Positions 55,577-63,860 of a stretch of DNA of 64,000 bases are shown here, piece by piece. The position numbers and the translations under genes were made by a program. Source of the DNA: Oscillospiraceae bacterium (GTDB lineage Bacteria > Bacillota_A > Clostridia > Oscillospirales > Ruminococcaceae); the NCBI GenBank assembly GCA_017829075.1, contig JAGAJA010000061.1, positions 120,922 to 184,921 on the forward strand, written 5' to 3'. The notes under the pieces were generated by a model. The model ran no database searches. It saw only the letters and a program-made list of their open reading frames with translations, and was not told the DNA's origin. Every line of letters begins with the position of its first letter. The stretch's first letter is position 1.

Positions 55577-57289
55577 ATGAAAAAGACATTAAAGGGACTT
55601 CTCGCAGCATTGCTGTGCGCTTCAATGCTTTGCGGCTGCGCGAATGACGAAAAACCTAATAACAGCACAGATCAGTCAATAACCGAAAGCATGAGCGACA
55701 GCGCCTCAAATACGGAAACTGATGTTTCTGAGGTCGATACTTCACAGAATGAGGTATCAGATACCGGCAGTTCTGACGGCAACAGCAGCTCCGAAGCAAC
55801 CTCTGAGCCGAAGGAGATCCAGCAGGACAGCTCGGATTCTTCCTCCCCTGCTGAAAGCTCTGAGCAGACTTCTTCCCCGGAAACCAGCGCTTCCACTTCC
55901 AAAACCACAACCCAGAAGCCCGTTGACAAGCCGCAGGAAATGAAGGAATTCTCGGTTGACTGGAAGCTAAGCTCCACATGGGAGGAAGCCGGAAAGAAGT
56001 GCGGCGGCTACGAGGTTACGATAACCAACAATACCGGAAGCAGCGTTTCCGGCTGGACGCTGACTGTCACAGTTCCGGAGGGAATGGAGCTGACCTCCTC
56101 ATGGAATGGCATTTTCAGCATAAGCGGCAAGACCCTCACCGTGAAGAATGAGGGCTACAATGGCGATATCCCTGCGGGGGGAACTGCGGGATTTGGTTTT
56201 AACTACGCCGCCCCTGCTGAATTCAAGCCAGACGGCGCAACTGTAAACGGCACGGCGGCTTCAAACGGCAGCGGCTCAGGTCAGAGCGGAAATCAGGGCG
56301 GAGGAAGTTCCACCACCGCTCCGGTGACAACTGCACAGACCGCGCCTCCAGCTCCCGAAGATCCGGACGGCACAACCCCTGTCGCAGCCCACGGTCAGCT
56401 TTCCGTTAAAGGCGCGCAGCTTGTGGACGAAAACGGTAACGGCTATCAGCTTCGCGGAATGAGCACCCACGGAATTACATGGTTCCCGGATTTCGTCAAC
56501 GAAAACGCTTTCAGAACGCTGCGTGACGATTGGAATACCAACGTGGTTCGTCTGGCGATGTATGTTGACGAATGGGGCAACGGTCAGTGCTATATGCAGA
56601 ACAAGGAAGGCAGCAGGCAGCTTCTTGAAAAGGGCGTTGATATCTGCATAAAGCTCGGAATGTACGTCATTATCGACTGGCACGTTCTGAATCCCGGCGA
56701 CCCAAGCAAATACACTGACGAAGCGATGAAGTTCTTCGAAGATATCTCAAAGAAGTATGCGGACTACCCGAACATAATCTACGAGATCGCCAACGAACCC
56801 AACAGCGGTGCGGGCTGGAGTGACAACATCAAGCCCTACGCGGAAAAGGTTATCCCGGTTATCCGAAAGCACGACAAGGACGCAGTGATTATCGTCGGCA
56901 CACCCACATGGAGTCAGGACATTGATCAGGCGCTCGCCGATCCGTTGGATTTCGACAACGTAATGTACGCGCTGCACTTCTACGCAGCTACTCACACCGA
57001 CTGGTTGAGGGAACGTGCTGAAAAGTGCATAAAAGCGGGACTTCCAGTATTCGTGTCTGAGTTCGGCTGCTGCGATGCTTCCGGCGGCGGCGCGAACGAC
57101 TTCGGTCAGGCAAAGAAGTGGCTTGATCTTCTGGATAAATACGGGGTAAGCTACTGCAACTGGAGCCTTGCAAACAAGGCGGAAACCTGCTCCGCATTCC
57201 AGCCCTCCGCTTCCGCAAACGGAAACTGGAGCGACAGCGACTACTCAGAGGTAGGCGCGTGGATAAGGAAATGGTTCAGATCTAAATAA
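55577..57289 (+). CDS. CBM2-GH5 endoglucanase lipoprotein
   Basis: 570-residue surface cellulase. The signal ends in a lipobox LCGC (Cys near residue 22). A Ser/Glu/Thr-rich linker (about 25-120) is followed by a family 2 carbohydrate-binding module (about 125-225; SGWTLTVTVPEGMELTSSWN and a GYNGDIPAGGTAGFGF segment), a Gly/Ser/Thr/Pro linker, then a GH5 subfamily 2 domain from about 270. Acid/base Glu lies in YEIANEPNSG near 404, the nucleophile in VFVSEFGCCD near 493, and the substrate His in YALHFYAATH. It would hydrolyse cellulose while attached to the cell. No dockerin is present. A single-gene unit. Confidence 0.93.
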   Translation: MKKTLKGLLAALLCASMLCGCANDEKPNNSTDQSITESMSDSASNTETDVSEVDTSQNEVSDTGSSDGNSSSEATSEPKEIQQDSSDSSSPAESSEQTSSPETSASTSKTTTQKPVDKPQEMKEFSVDWKLSSTWEEAGKKCGGYEVTITNNTGSSVSGWTLTVTVPEGMELTSSWNGIFSISGKTLTVKNEGYNGDIPAGGTAGFGFNYAAPAEFKPDGATVNGTAASNGSGSGQSGNQGGGSSTTAPVTTAQTAPPAPEDPDGTTPVAAHGQLSVKGAQLVDENGNGYQLRGMSTHGITWFPDFVNENAFRTLRDDWNTNVVRLAMYVDEWGNGQCYMQNKEGSRQLLEKGVDICIKLGMYVIIDWHVLNPGDPSKYTDEAMKFFEDISKKYADYPNIIYEIANEPNSGAGWSDNIKPYAEKVIPVIRKHDKDAVIIVGTPTWSQDIDQALADPLDFDNVMYALHFYAATHTDWLRERAEKCIKAGLPVFVSEFGCCDASGGGANDFGQAKKWLDLLDKYGVSYCNWSLANKAETCSAFQPSASANGNWSDSDYSEVGAWIRKWFRSK

Positions 57290-57295
57290 AATGAA

Positions 57296-57327
57296 AACTG
57301 CCGCATTTCGTGTGAACTGCGGCAGTT
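57296..57327. terminator. Bidirectional terminator between the cellulase and hpt
   Basis: AACTGCCGCA (57296-57305) pairs with TGCGGCAGTT (57318-57327), with T-rich sequence on the plus strand and an A-rich flank on the other side. Confidence 0.8.
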
Positions 57328-57382
57328 GTTTATTCAGAAAAAAGGAAACAAAGAGTGCAATGCAATCACCATATTATGCAGC

Positions 57383-57907
57383 TCATTCGGCGGAATACTC
57401 CGCTATGTAGGGGAGATTTCTGTATTTCTCGCCGCAGTCAAGTCCATATCCAACCACAAAATAATCCGGAATGGTAAACAGCGCTTTGTCCGCATTGAAA
57501 TCCACCACCCGGCGGGAGGGCTTGTCCAGCAGAGTGATGACCTCCAGCGACAGCGGATCACGCTTTTTGAGCTGTTCGACTATCGCAGCAAGAGTTCTTC
57601 CGGTGTCGATGATATCTTCAATTATTATTACATGATATCCGCTGATATCCTGCGTGATGTCCTTGGTGATCGTCACCTCGCCGCAGGACTGGGTGCCTGC
57701 GTAATAGCTCTTCGCGCACATAAATGATATCTCGCAGGGAATTGTGACTGCACGGCAGAAATCCGCCATGAAAATAAACGCGCCGTTCAGTATGCTGACC
57801 AGAAGCAGCGGCTTTCCGGAATATTTCTCGCTGACTTCCTTAGCAGCCTCGCTGATACGGGCTTTTATATCGTCCTCGTTGATGAGAATTTTTTTAATAT
57901 GCTCCAT
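57383..57907 (-). CDS. hpt: Hypoxanthine phosphoribosyltransferase
   Basis: Salvages hypoxanthine and guanine to IMP and GMP using PRPP. 174 residues with the PRPP loop HVIIIEDIIDTGRTLA near residue 95, LVSILNGAFIFMADF near 37, and the C-terminal VVGYGLDCGEKYRNLPYI segment that contacts the purine. The ATG at 57907 follows AGAGGTG by 6 bases; an upstream GTG at 57916 lies within that site. Monocistronic, convergent with the cellulase. Confidence 0.95.
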   Translation of the reverse strand: MEHIKKILINEDDIKARISEAAKEVSEKYSGKPLLLVSILNGAFIFMADFCRAVTIPCEISFMCAKSYYAGTQSCGEVTITKDITQDISGYHVIIIEDIIDTGRTLAAIVEQLKKRDPLSLEVITLLDKPSRRVVDFNADKALFTIPDYFVVGYGLDCGEKYRNLPYIAEYSAE

Positions 57908-57987
57908 TGATTTCACCTCTTGAATTAATTATACATTATTATTCGATTTTTTTCAAGTCATTAGTATATTTTTTTCGCAGCCGGGTA

Positions 57988-58016
57988 TTGACAATACTTT
58001 TTCTTGATTGTATAAT
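57988..58016 (+). promoter_or_regulatory. Consensus SigA promoter for tcdA-GH26
   Basis: Perfect TTGACA (57988-57993), a 17-base spacer and perfect TATAAT (58011-58016), about 40 bases before tcdA. Confidence 0.85.
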
Positions 58017-58054
58017 ATATCAGAACGATATGTTTTCTATACAAAGGAGAAGCT

Positions 58055-58822
58055 ATGCTTAATCAGTTTTCAAGAACAGAGCTTATTTTTGGCAAAGAAG
58101 CAATGGAAAAGCTTGCACATTCAAGAGTTGCGGTTTTCGGGATTGGCGGCGTCGGCGGATTCACTGCCGAAGCGCTGGCAAGAAGCGGCGTCGGAACTCT
58201 TGATCTGATAGACGACGACAAGGTGTGCCTTACCAACATCAACCGCCAGATAATCGCAACCAGAAGCACTGTCGGGAAATACAAGACCGATGTGGCAAAG
58301 GAACGTCTGCTGGACATAAATCCCGACATGACCGTAAATATCTACAAGACATTCTATATGCCGGAAACCGCAGATCAGTTCGATTTCACACAGTATGACT
58401 ACGTTGTGGACGCAATAGACACAGTAACAGGAAAAATTGAGCTTGTGATGAACGCGGACAAGTGCGGAACTCCGATCATCTGCTCAATGGGCGCGGGAAA
58501 CAAAGTTGATCCCACAAGGTTTGAGGTCGCAGATATTTACAGCACATCTGTCTGCCCCCTCGCCAGAGTAATGCGCTACGAACTGAAAAAGCGCGGAATT
58601 AAAAAGCTAAAGGTGGTCTATTCCAAGGAAAAACCGATAACTCCGGTGGACGACATGGCGATAAGCTGCAAGCAGCACTGCGTATGCCCTCCCGGAACGG
58701 CTCGAAAATGCACACAGCGCAATCAAGTCCCCGGAAGCAACGCGTTTGTTCCGTCAGTTGTAGGACTTATCATCGCGGGAGAGGTCATTAAGGACATTAC
58801 CGGCTTTAAAGCCGCAAAGTAA
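58055..58822 (+). CDS. tcdA: tRNA threonylcarbamoyladenosine dehydratase
   Basis: E1-like ATP-dependent enzyme that cyclises t6A37 to ct6A in ANN-decoding tRNAs. 255 residues with the nucleotide loop FGIGGVGGFTAEALARSGVG near 28-47, LIDDDKVCLTNINRQ near 50, and a zinc/Cys region KQHCVCPPGTARKC near the C-terminus. It complements the Sua5 enzyme encoded at 25624-26649, which makes the precursor modification. AAAGGAG lies close to the ATG. The GH26 gene follows after 11 bases. Confidence 0.92.
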   Translation: MLNQFSRTELIFGKEAMEKLAHSRVAVFGIGGVGGFTAEALARSGVGTLDLIDDDKVCLTNINRQIIATRSTVGKYKTDVAKERLLDINPDMTVNIYKTFYMPETADQFDFTQYDYVVDAIDTVTGKIELVMNADKCGTPIICSMGAGNKVDPTRFEVADIYSTSVCPLARVMRYELKKRGIKKLKVVYSKEKPITPVDDMAISCKQHCVCPPGTARKCTQRNQVPGSNAFVPSVVGLIIAGEVIKDITGFKAAK

Positions 58823-58833
58823 AGGAGCGTTTT

Positions 58834-59802
58834 ATGAGATCAGTAAACCCCAGCGCACAGCCGGAAGTTCAGCGGCTGCTGGACTATCTGGAGGAAATAC
58901 GCGGAAAAAAGATAATTCTCGGTCAGCACACCCAGACTATGGCTCAGGAGGAGCTGCAATATATCCTCACCGTCACCGGGCAGCTTCCTGCACTGTGCGG
59001 CTTTGAACTGCTGGGGTACTCGCCGAATATCCGCCCGGAGGTTTCCGGTGAAGAATGTATGACCGAGGTAATTAGAAACCGTGGTACTCTCCGAAAGGCG
59101 TGGGAATGGGCAAGGCTCGGCGGACTTATCACCTTCACATGGCACTGGTTCTCCCCTCTCGGCGGTAAGGACAAGTCTTTCTTCTCGGTGAACACGGATT
59201 TCAGCGCGGAAAAAGCTGCGATATCCGGAACAATGGAAAATCTCGCCCTGCTCGGAGATCTGGACTATATGGCAGGCATTCTGCGTCCGTTCTGCGATGA
59301 GCATATCCCGATACTCTGGCGGCCGTTCCATGAATCGGAGGGCGACTGGTTCTGGTGGGGGCATGACGGTGCGGAAGCCTGCAAAAAGCTCTACGCCATT
59401 ATGTTCGACAGATTTGTGAACAAGCATCATCTGGATAATCTCATCTGGGTGCATAATTCCCCGAAGCAAGAGAATTACCCCGGTGACAGCATGGTTGACG
59501 TGATATCAAGAGATCTCTATCCCCCGGAGCACCAGCACACAGACCTCTCAAAGGAGCTGTCGGAGCTTCGGGAAGTGACCTCTGCGGACAAGCTTGCCGC
59601 AGTTGCAGAGATCGGAACTATCCCTGATGTTCCGGCGATAACTGAAAGAGGTATTCCGTGGAGCTGGTACATGACATGGTCGGGAGGTTTCGGCGGCAGC
59701 GACCGATTTACCTCTGAGGAGGAGCTGCGCCGGGCATACTCCTGCGAAAATGCCGTTACTCTGGAGCGGCTGCCGAAAAATACCTACATATGCAGCTTAT
59801 AA
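58834..59802 (+). CDS. GH26 beta-mannanase without signal peptide
   Basis: 322-residue glycoside hydrolase of family 26. KKIILGQHTQT near residue 25, then ITFTWHWFSPLGG, PILWRPFHESEGDWFWWG (acid/base Glu) and AVAEIGTIPD (nucleophile Glu near 266) are the family landmarks. Known members act on beta-1,4-mannans. No signal peptide, lipobox or binding module is present, so it should act inside the cell, perhaps on imported manno-oligosaccharides. It is transcribed with tcdA, to which it has no obvious functional link. An AraC regulator gene lies convergently downstream. Confidence 0.88.
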   Translation: MRSVNPSAQPEVQRLLDYLEEIRGKKIILGQHTQTMAQEELQYILTVTGQLPALCGFELLGYSPNIRPEVSGEECMTEVIRNRGTLRKAWEWARLGGLITFTWHWFSPLGGKDKSFFSVNTDFSAEKAAISGTMENLALLGDLDYMAGILRPFCDEHIPILWRPFHESEGDWFWWGHDGAEACKKLYAIMFDRFVNKHHLDNLIWVHNSPKQENYPGDSMVDVISRDLYPPEHQHTDLSKELSELREVTSADKLAAVAEIGTIPDVPAITERGIPWSWYMTWSGGFGGSDRFTSEEELRRAYSCENAVTLERLPKNTYICSL

Positions 59803-59808
59803 ACTTTT

Positions 59809-59830
59809 CCCCGCAGACTGTTCTGCGGGG
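59809..59830. terminator. Hairpin between the convergent GH26 and AraC genes
   Basis: CCCCGCAGA (59809-59817) pairs with TCTGCGGGG (59822-59830). T content after it is moderate in both directions. Confidence 0.65.
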
Positions 59831-59837
59831 ATCGTTA

Positions 59838-60689
59838 TTATTCGGCTGTTCTTCCCTGCTTCAATCGGAACTGCTTCGGAGTGATCCCCCGCAGCTTTTT
59901 GAAGCTCTTTATCAGGTGCGAGCAATCGGAAAATCCGGTTTCGTGGCTGATGTAATTCAGGTCAAAATCCGTAAATACCAGAAACTCCTCCGCCTTGGTT
60001 ATGCGCATTTCCTCGATGTATTCCTTGCAGGTCTTTCCGTAGACCGAAAGGAATTTCTTTGCAAAATAGGAATAACTCATGCCGCAGCGCTCCGCAATCT
60101 CTGCAACCTGAATTCCGCCGGATAGCCGCTCGTCTATAAATTCAGTAACGTTATAGATGTCGTAATGCGCGTCATCTGAATAGGCTTCGCTGTCCACAGA
60201 AAATCCCTTCGACTGCCACAAGCGGAGTATCCTGATGAGCAGTTCGTAAAGCTCTGAACGTATGATAAGGTCAAAGCCGTAGCGCTGCTGCTGCATTTCC
60301 TCGATACATTTTCTGAAAACCATCTCCGCGCCTATTTCAGCGGTCTGTTCAGAATTAAAGAAGATGCTCATTTCCTTTTTCTCAGCGCTGCGGAATATAC
60401 TGCGAAGCTTTGGAGCATAGCTTGGAGTAAGGGTCATTCGGCTGATATCCAGCTTGATCACCGCATACTGAGCCTGCTCAGCGCCGGAAGAATAGATCGA
60501 ATGCACCGCTTTTGGGTGAAACAGCAGCATATCTCCCTCATGAGCCAGAAAACTGCTGCCGCCGCTCATCATTTCAGCACTGCCTTTAAGCATCAGAATA
60601 AGCTCCATGTAGAAATGCCAGTGGGGACGCACCGGGAAGTATTCTGATGCCGTGTCAAAATAAAAGCACTCTACCGGGCGGTTAAGCAC
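59838..60689 (-). CDS. AraC family regulator with cupin sensor domain
   Basis: 283 residues. An N-terminal cupin-like sensor (about 10-120; VRPHWHFYMELILMLKGSAEM, then HEGDMLLFHPKAVHSI) precedes a C-terminal double helix-turn-helix (about 185-280) with IAERCGMSYSYFAKKFLSVYG and ETGFSDCSHLIKSFKKLRGITP. This layout is that of sugar-responsive AraC activators; given the neighbours it may control mannan or cellulose use, which is inference. The start is GTG at 60689 with AAGGG upstream. It follows the rRNA methyltransferase gene by 32 bases. Confidence 0.88.
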   Translation of the reverse strand: MLNRPVECFYFDTASEYFPVRPHWHFYMELILMLKGSAEMMSGGSSFLAHEGDMLLFHPKAVHSIYSSGAEQAQYAVIKLDISRMTLTPSYAPKLRSIFRSAEKKEMSIFFNSEQTAEIGAEMVFRKCIEEMQQQRYGFDLIIRSELYELLIRILRLWQSKGFSVDSEAYSDDAHYDIYNVTEFIDERLSGGIQVAEIAERCGMSYSYFAKKFLSVYGKTCKEYIEEMRITKAEEFLVFTDFDLNYISHETGFSDCSHLIKSFKKLRGITPKQFRLKQGRTAE

Positions 60690-60721
60690 ATCGCCCTTTT
60701 CATACAGAAAATACAGTCAGA

Positions 60722-61558
60722 TCACCGTCCCCCGCGCCATCTCAGCTCCCAGAAAGCAACTGCTCCCGCCGCCGCAACATTGAGGGAGTCAACACCGTGA
60801 TACATAGGTATCTTCACGGTGTAATCGCAGTGTGCTATCGTGTCCTTTGAAAGCCCGTCGCCCTCAGTTCCGAGGACGATTGCAAGCTTTTCCTCTGCGG
60901 CAAGCGCAGGGTCGTCTATGCTGACGGATTTATCGCTGAGCGCCATTGCAGCCGTTTTGAAGCCCCATGAATTCAGCTTCGCAGTTCCGGTGCTGAACCA
61001 GTCCTCAGGAGTATCACATATTACAGCCCACGGAACAAGCAGTACAGTTCCCATGCTTACCCGAACTGCGCGGCGCAGCAGCGGGTCGCAGCAGGACGGA
61101 GTTATCAGCACCGCGTCAATTCCAAGAGCCGCCGCCGAACGGAACGCCGCCCCGAGGTTCGTGCTGTCAACGATGTTTTCGAGCACTGCGATTCGGTGTG
61201 CGTTACGGCATATATCCTCCGCATTTTTTGGAGCGGGACGCTTCACTGCGGCGAGAACTCCGCGGTTCAGCTTGTATCCGGTTATCTGGGACAGAAGCTC
61301 CTGCCCGGCGAGGTAAACCGGGACATCTCCTAACCGGGGTATTATTTCTTTCGCGCAGCCCTCAAGACAGCGTTCTTCGGTAAGCACTGACACTATCTCA
61401 TATCCCGCGTCCAGCGCCAGCGCGATCACCTTGGGGCTCTCGGCAATGAAAATCCCCTTTTCCGGTTCAAGCCGATTTCTAAGCTGTGCTTCTGTAAGCT
61501 TTGTATAAACGCCAGCTCCGGGGGCTGACAGGTCGGTTATTTCTATAAATTCAGGCAT
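60722..61558 (-). CDS. TrmH/SpoU family RNA 2'-O-methyltransferase
   Basis: 278-residue SPOUT methyltransferase. A substrate-binding N-terminal domain (about 1-110) precedes the knotted domain with its three motifs: IVDSTNLGAAFRSAAALGID near 140, VLGTEGDGLSK near 225, and IPMYHGVDSLNVAAAGAV near 250. It probably methylates a ribose in rRNA or tRNA; the target base is not predictable. It has no obvious partner in the neighbouring glycan genes. Confidence 0.9.
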   Translation of the reverse strand: MPEFIEITDLSAPGAGVYTKLTEAQLRNRLEPEKGIFIAESPKVIALALDAGYEIVSVLTEERCLEGCAKEIIPRLGDVPVYLAGQELLSQITGYKLNRGVLAAVKRPAPKNAEDICRNAHRIAVLENIVDSTNLGAAFRSAAALGIDAVLITPSCCDPLLRRAVRVSMGTVLLVPWAVICDTPEDWFSTGTAKLNSWGFKTAAMALSDKSVSIDDPALAAEEKLAIVLGTEGDGLSKDTIAHCDYTVKIPMYHGVDSLNVAAAGAVAFWELRWRGGR

Positions 61559-61717
61559 AGTTATTCTCTCTCATCTTTATTTCGGGTTCAGCCATATACA
61601 TTATATATCAACACCAAAAAAAAATCAAGCCGCAGTTCACTATATCAGCTTATTCCCGAATAATATAACGATTTTTTCATTTGTCGTTTTTGTACTGAAA
61701 TATGTCCAAAAAACCGC

Positions 61718-61746
61718 TTGAAAATAAATAATTTTTGTGCTAGAAT
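61718..61746 (+). promoter_or_regulatory. SigA promoter for the GH5_4 gene
   Basis: TTGAAA (61718-61723), a 17-base spacer and TAGAAT (61741-61746). It leaves an unusually long leader of about 240 bases containing the multi-hairpin block at 61809-61950. Nothing else is visible in the 435-base gap. Confidence 0.6.
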
Positions 61747-61808
61747 ACTTGTGTAATCGTTTTATACTATTTCCTAATCAACCTATATACATAATCTATG
61801 GGTTGAAC

Positions 61809-61950
61809 CAACCGCCATAGCGGTTGGAGCGGCGAAGCCGCAGGAAAGCCGTTCAATACTGATTCTGTCAAAACCTTTGGTTTTGACAAGCCGTCTTGCA
61901 GGCGGCTCATCTTATAGACTTTGTCTCTAAGGTGATTAAGAATCAGTATT
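61809..61950 (+). repeat. Multi-hairpin block in the leader of the GH5_4 gene
   Basis: A chain of perfect or near-perfect hairpins: AACCGC/GCGGTT, GCGGC/GCCGC, GTCAAAACC/GGTTTTGAC, AGCCG/CGGCT and AGAC/GTCT. The last three are enclosed by a 12-base perfect inverted repeat AATACTGATTCT (61855-61866) and AGAATCAGTATT (61939-61950). Its style resembles the modular repeats elsewhere in the window, but no shared sequence was found. Confidence 0.7.
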
Positions 61951-61993
61951 ACAAACGAAAAAAGAACTGTTCAAACACACATCGGAGGAATTT

Positions 61994-63817
61994 ATGATGA
62001 AAACTTCGTTCAAACGTGCCTGCATTGCTTCTCTGCTTTCAGCCGCAATGCTGATAACCGGCTGCGCAGCGGGAAATACTCCGTCTGAGGAGTCTGTTGT
62101 TTCAGGCGCGACAGACCCGACTGTATCCTCGACAGAGCCGGAGGATAGCTCCACACCGGCTGAGGGTAACACAATGACATCTCTTGAAGTTATCCGTGCA
62201 ATGGGCAATGGAATAAACCTCGGAAACACGCTTGAGGCTTACAATCATCAGGGGTACCTCAGCGGCTCAAGCCCCACCTCTTTTGAAACTAGCTGGGGAC
62301 AGCCCCGGACTACGCAAGAGATGATACAGGGCATGAAAGCCGCGGGTTTTGACACCATAAGAATTCCTATCGCATGGACTAACGGCATGAACTTTGAAAG
62401 CGGCGACTACACCATTGACGAGCGGCTTATGCAGCGCGTTGACGAGGTAGTTACATGGGCGCTGGACGAGGATATGTACGTCATAATCAACGACCACTGG
62501 GACGGCGGCTGGTGGGGTATGTTCGGCTCAGCCGAGCAGGAAACCCGCGACAAGGCTATGGAAATGTACAAGTCGATGTGGACGCAGATCGGCGAGCATT
62601 TCGCGGACCGCTCTTACAAGCTCATTTTCGAGTCCGGAAACGAGGAGCTTGGCGACCGCCTGAACGACAAGGAGATCACCGGCTCAAAGGGTGTTCTTAT
62701 TGAAAGCGAATGCTACGAAACAACTAACCTTATCAACAGCGAATTCGTAAAGCTGATACGCTCCCTCGGCGGAAATAATTCCGATCGTTTCCTGCTTATC
62801 GCCGGATACAACACAGATATCACCAAGACCTGCGACGACCGCTTTGTTATGCCGGAGGACACCGCAGACAGCAAGCTGCTTCTCTCTGTGCATTACTACA
62901 CTCCGTGGGATTACTGCGGCACTGACGGCGTAAATCAGTGGGGTTCTCCCAATGATCTGAAAGAGCAGAACGATCTGTTTGAAAAGCTCAGCAAGTTCTC
63001 TAAGCAGGGATATGGCGTTGTTATCGGCGAATACGCGGTAATGAAGAAAAACGGCGGTATTAAGGAGGACACCGACAAGTTCTACGCAAACCTCATGGAC
63101 AACTGTGATGTATTTGACTTCTGCCCGGTTCTGTGGGATTGCAGCAATTTCTACAAGCGCATAACCAATACCCTCTCCAATGATACTCTGGCTGAACTGT
63201 TCGCATCACGCGCTCTCTCCAGTGAAGAGGGCAAGTCGGTTGAGGAAATAAAGTCCGCAGCCCAGACCCGTCTTGAGGAAACCTACACCTTTGCTATGGA
63301 AGAATCAGTCGCAGATGTGGAGCTTATGCCGTCTGAGGACTCTGCTATCGCATGGATAATGTACCAGAGCAGCGACTACACAAAGTCTTACAGTGTAGGC
63401 GATAACTACGACCCCACTAACAAAACAAAGGGCATCAAGGAGCAGAATGCGCTTATCACCGGCGAAGGAACCTATACAGTTAGTCTTGATTTCACCGGCG
63501 CAGGCGCGGCAAAGGGCGTTGCTTTCTCAGCGCTGGGAATCTCAAACGGCGAGGATCTGTTCCCCGGATATACCGTCACGATCGACGAGATTCTGATAAA
63601 CGGCGAGCCTTATGAGCTTCAGGGACGGGAATTCACCACTTCCGACGACAGTCACTGCACAAGAGTAAACCTCTATAACGGCTGGGTGAATGGAATTCCA
63701 AAGGAAGCGAGAACTCCGGACGGGGATCTCACCGACTGCTCGGCGCAGATATTGCAGCTTGGCGACAAACAATATGTTGATACGATATCCATTACATTCA
63801 CATTCAAAGCGCCGTAA
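61994..63817 (+). CDS. GH5 subfamily 4 cellulase/xyloglucanase lipoprotein with C-terminal beta-module
   Basis: 607-residue surface enzyme. A signal with lipobox ITGC (Cys near 18) and a Ser/Thr/Pro linker to about 60 come first. The GH5_4 domain (about 65-430) begins AMGNGINLGNTLEAY and includes MKAAGFDTIRIPIAW, YVIINDHWDGGWW, acid/base Glu in ESGNEEL near 216 and nucleophile in VVIGEYA near 346. The last 170 residues form a separate, probably beta-sandwich domain of uncertain family, possibly a carbohydrate-binding module. The subfamily includes endoglucanases, xyloglucanases and licheninases. GGAGG lies 5 bases before the first ATG; a second ATG follows directly. Confidence 0.9.
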   Translation: MMKTSFKRACIASLLSAAMLITGCAAGNTPSEESVVSGATDPTVSSTEPEDSSTPAEGNTMTSLEVIRAMGNGINLGNTLEAYNHQGYLSGSSPTSFETSWGQPRTTQEMIQGMKAAGFDTIRIPIAWTNGMNFESGDYTIDERLMQRVDEVVTWALDEDMYVIINDHWDGGWWGMFGSAEQETRDKAMEMYKSMWTQIGEHFADRSYKLIFESGNEELGDRLNDKEITGSKGVLIESECYETTNLINSEFVKLIRSLGGNNSDRFLLIAGYNTDITKTCDDRFVMPEDTADSKLLLSVHYYTPWDYCGTDGVNQWGSPNDLKEQNDLFEKLSKFSKQGYGVVIGEYAVMKKNGGIKEDTDKFYANLMDNCDVFDFCPVLWDCSNFYKRITNTLSNDTLAELFASRALSSEEGKSVEEIKSAAQTRLEETYTFAMEESVADVELMPSEDSAIAWIMYQSSDYTKSYSVGDNYDPTNKTKGIKEQNALITGEGTYTVSLDFTGAGAAKGVAFSALGISNGEDLFPGYTVTIDEILINGEPYELQGREFTTSDDSHCTRVNLYNGWVNGIPKEARTPDGDLTDCSAQILQLGDKQYVDTISITFTFKAP

Positions 63818-63834
63818 TTAACTGAATACAGCTG

Positions 63835-63860
63835 GAGGCACGTCTATAAAGGCGTGCCTC
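63835..63860 (+). terminator. Terminator after the GH5_4 gene
   Basis: GAGGCACG (63835-63842) pairs with CGTGCCTC (63853-63860). The second modular repeat copy begins at its last bases. Confidence 0.65.
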
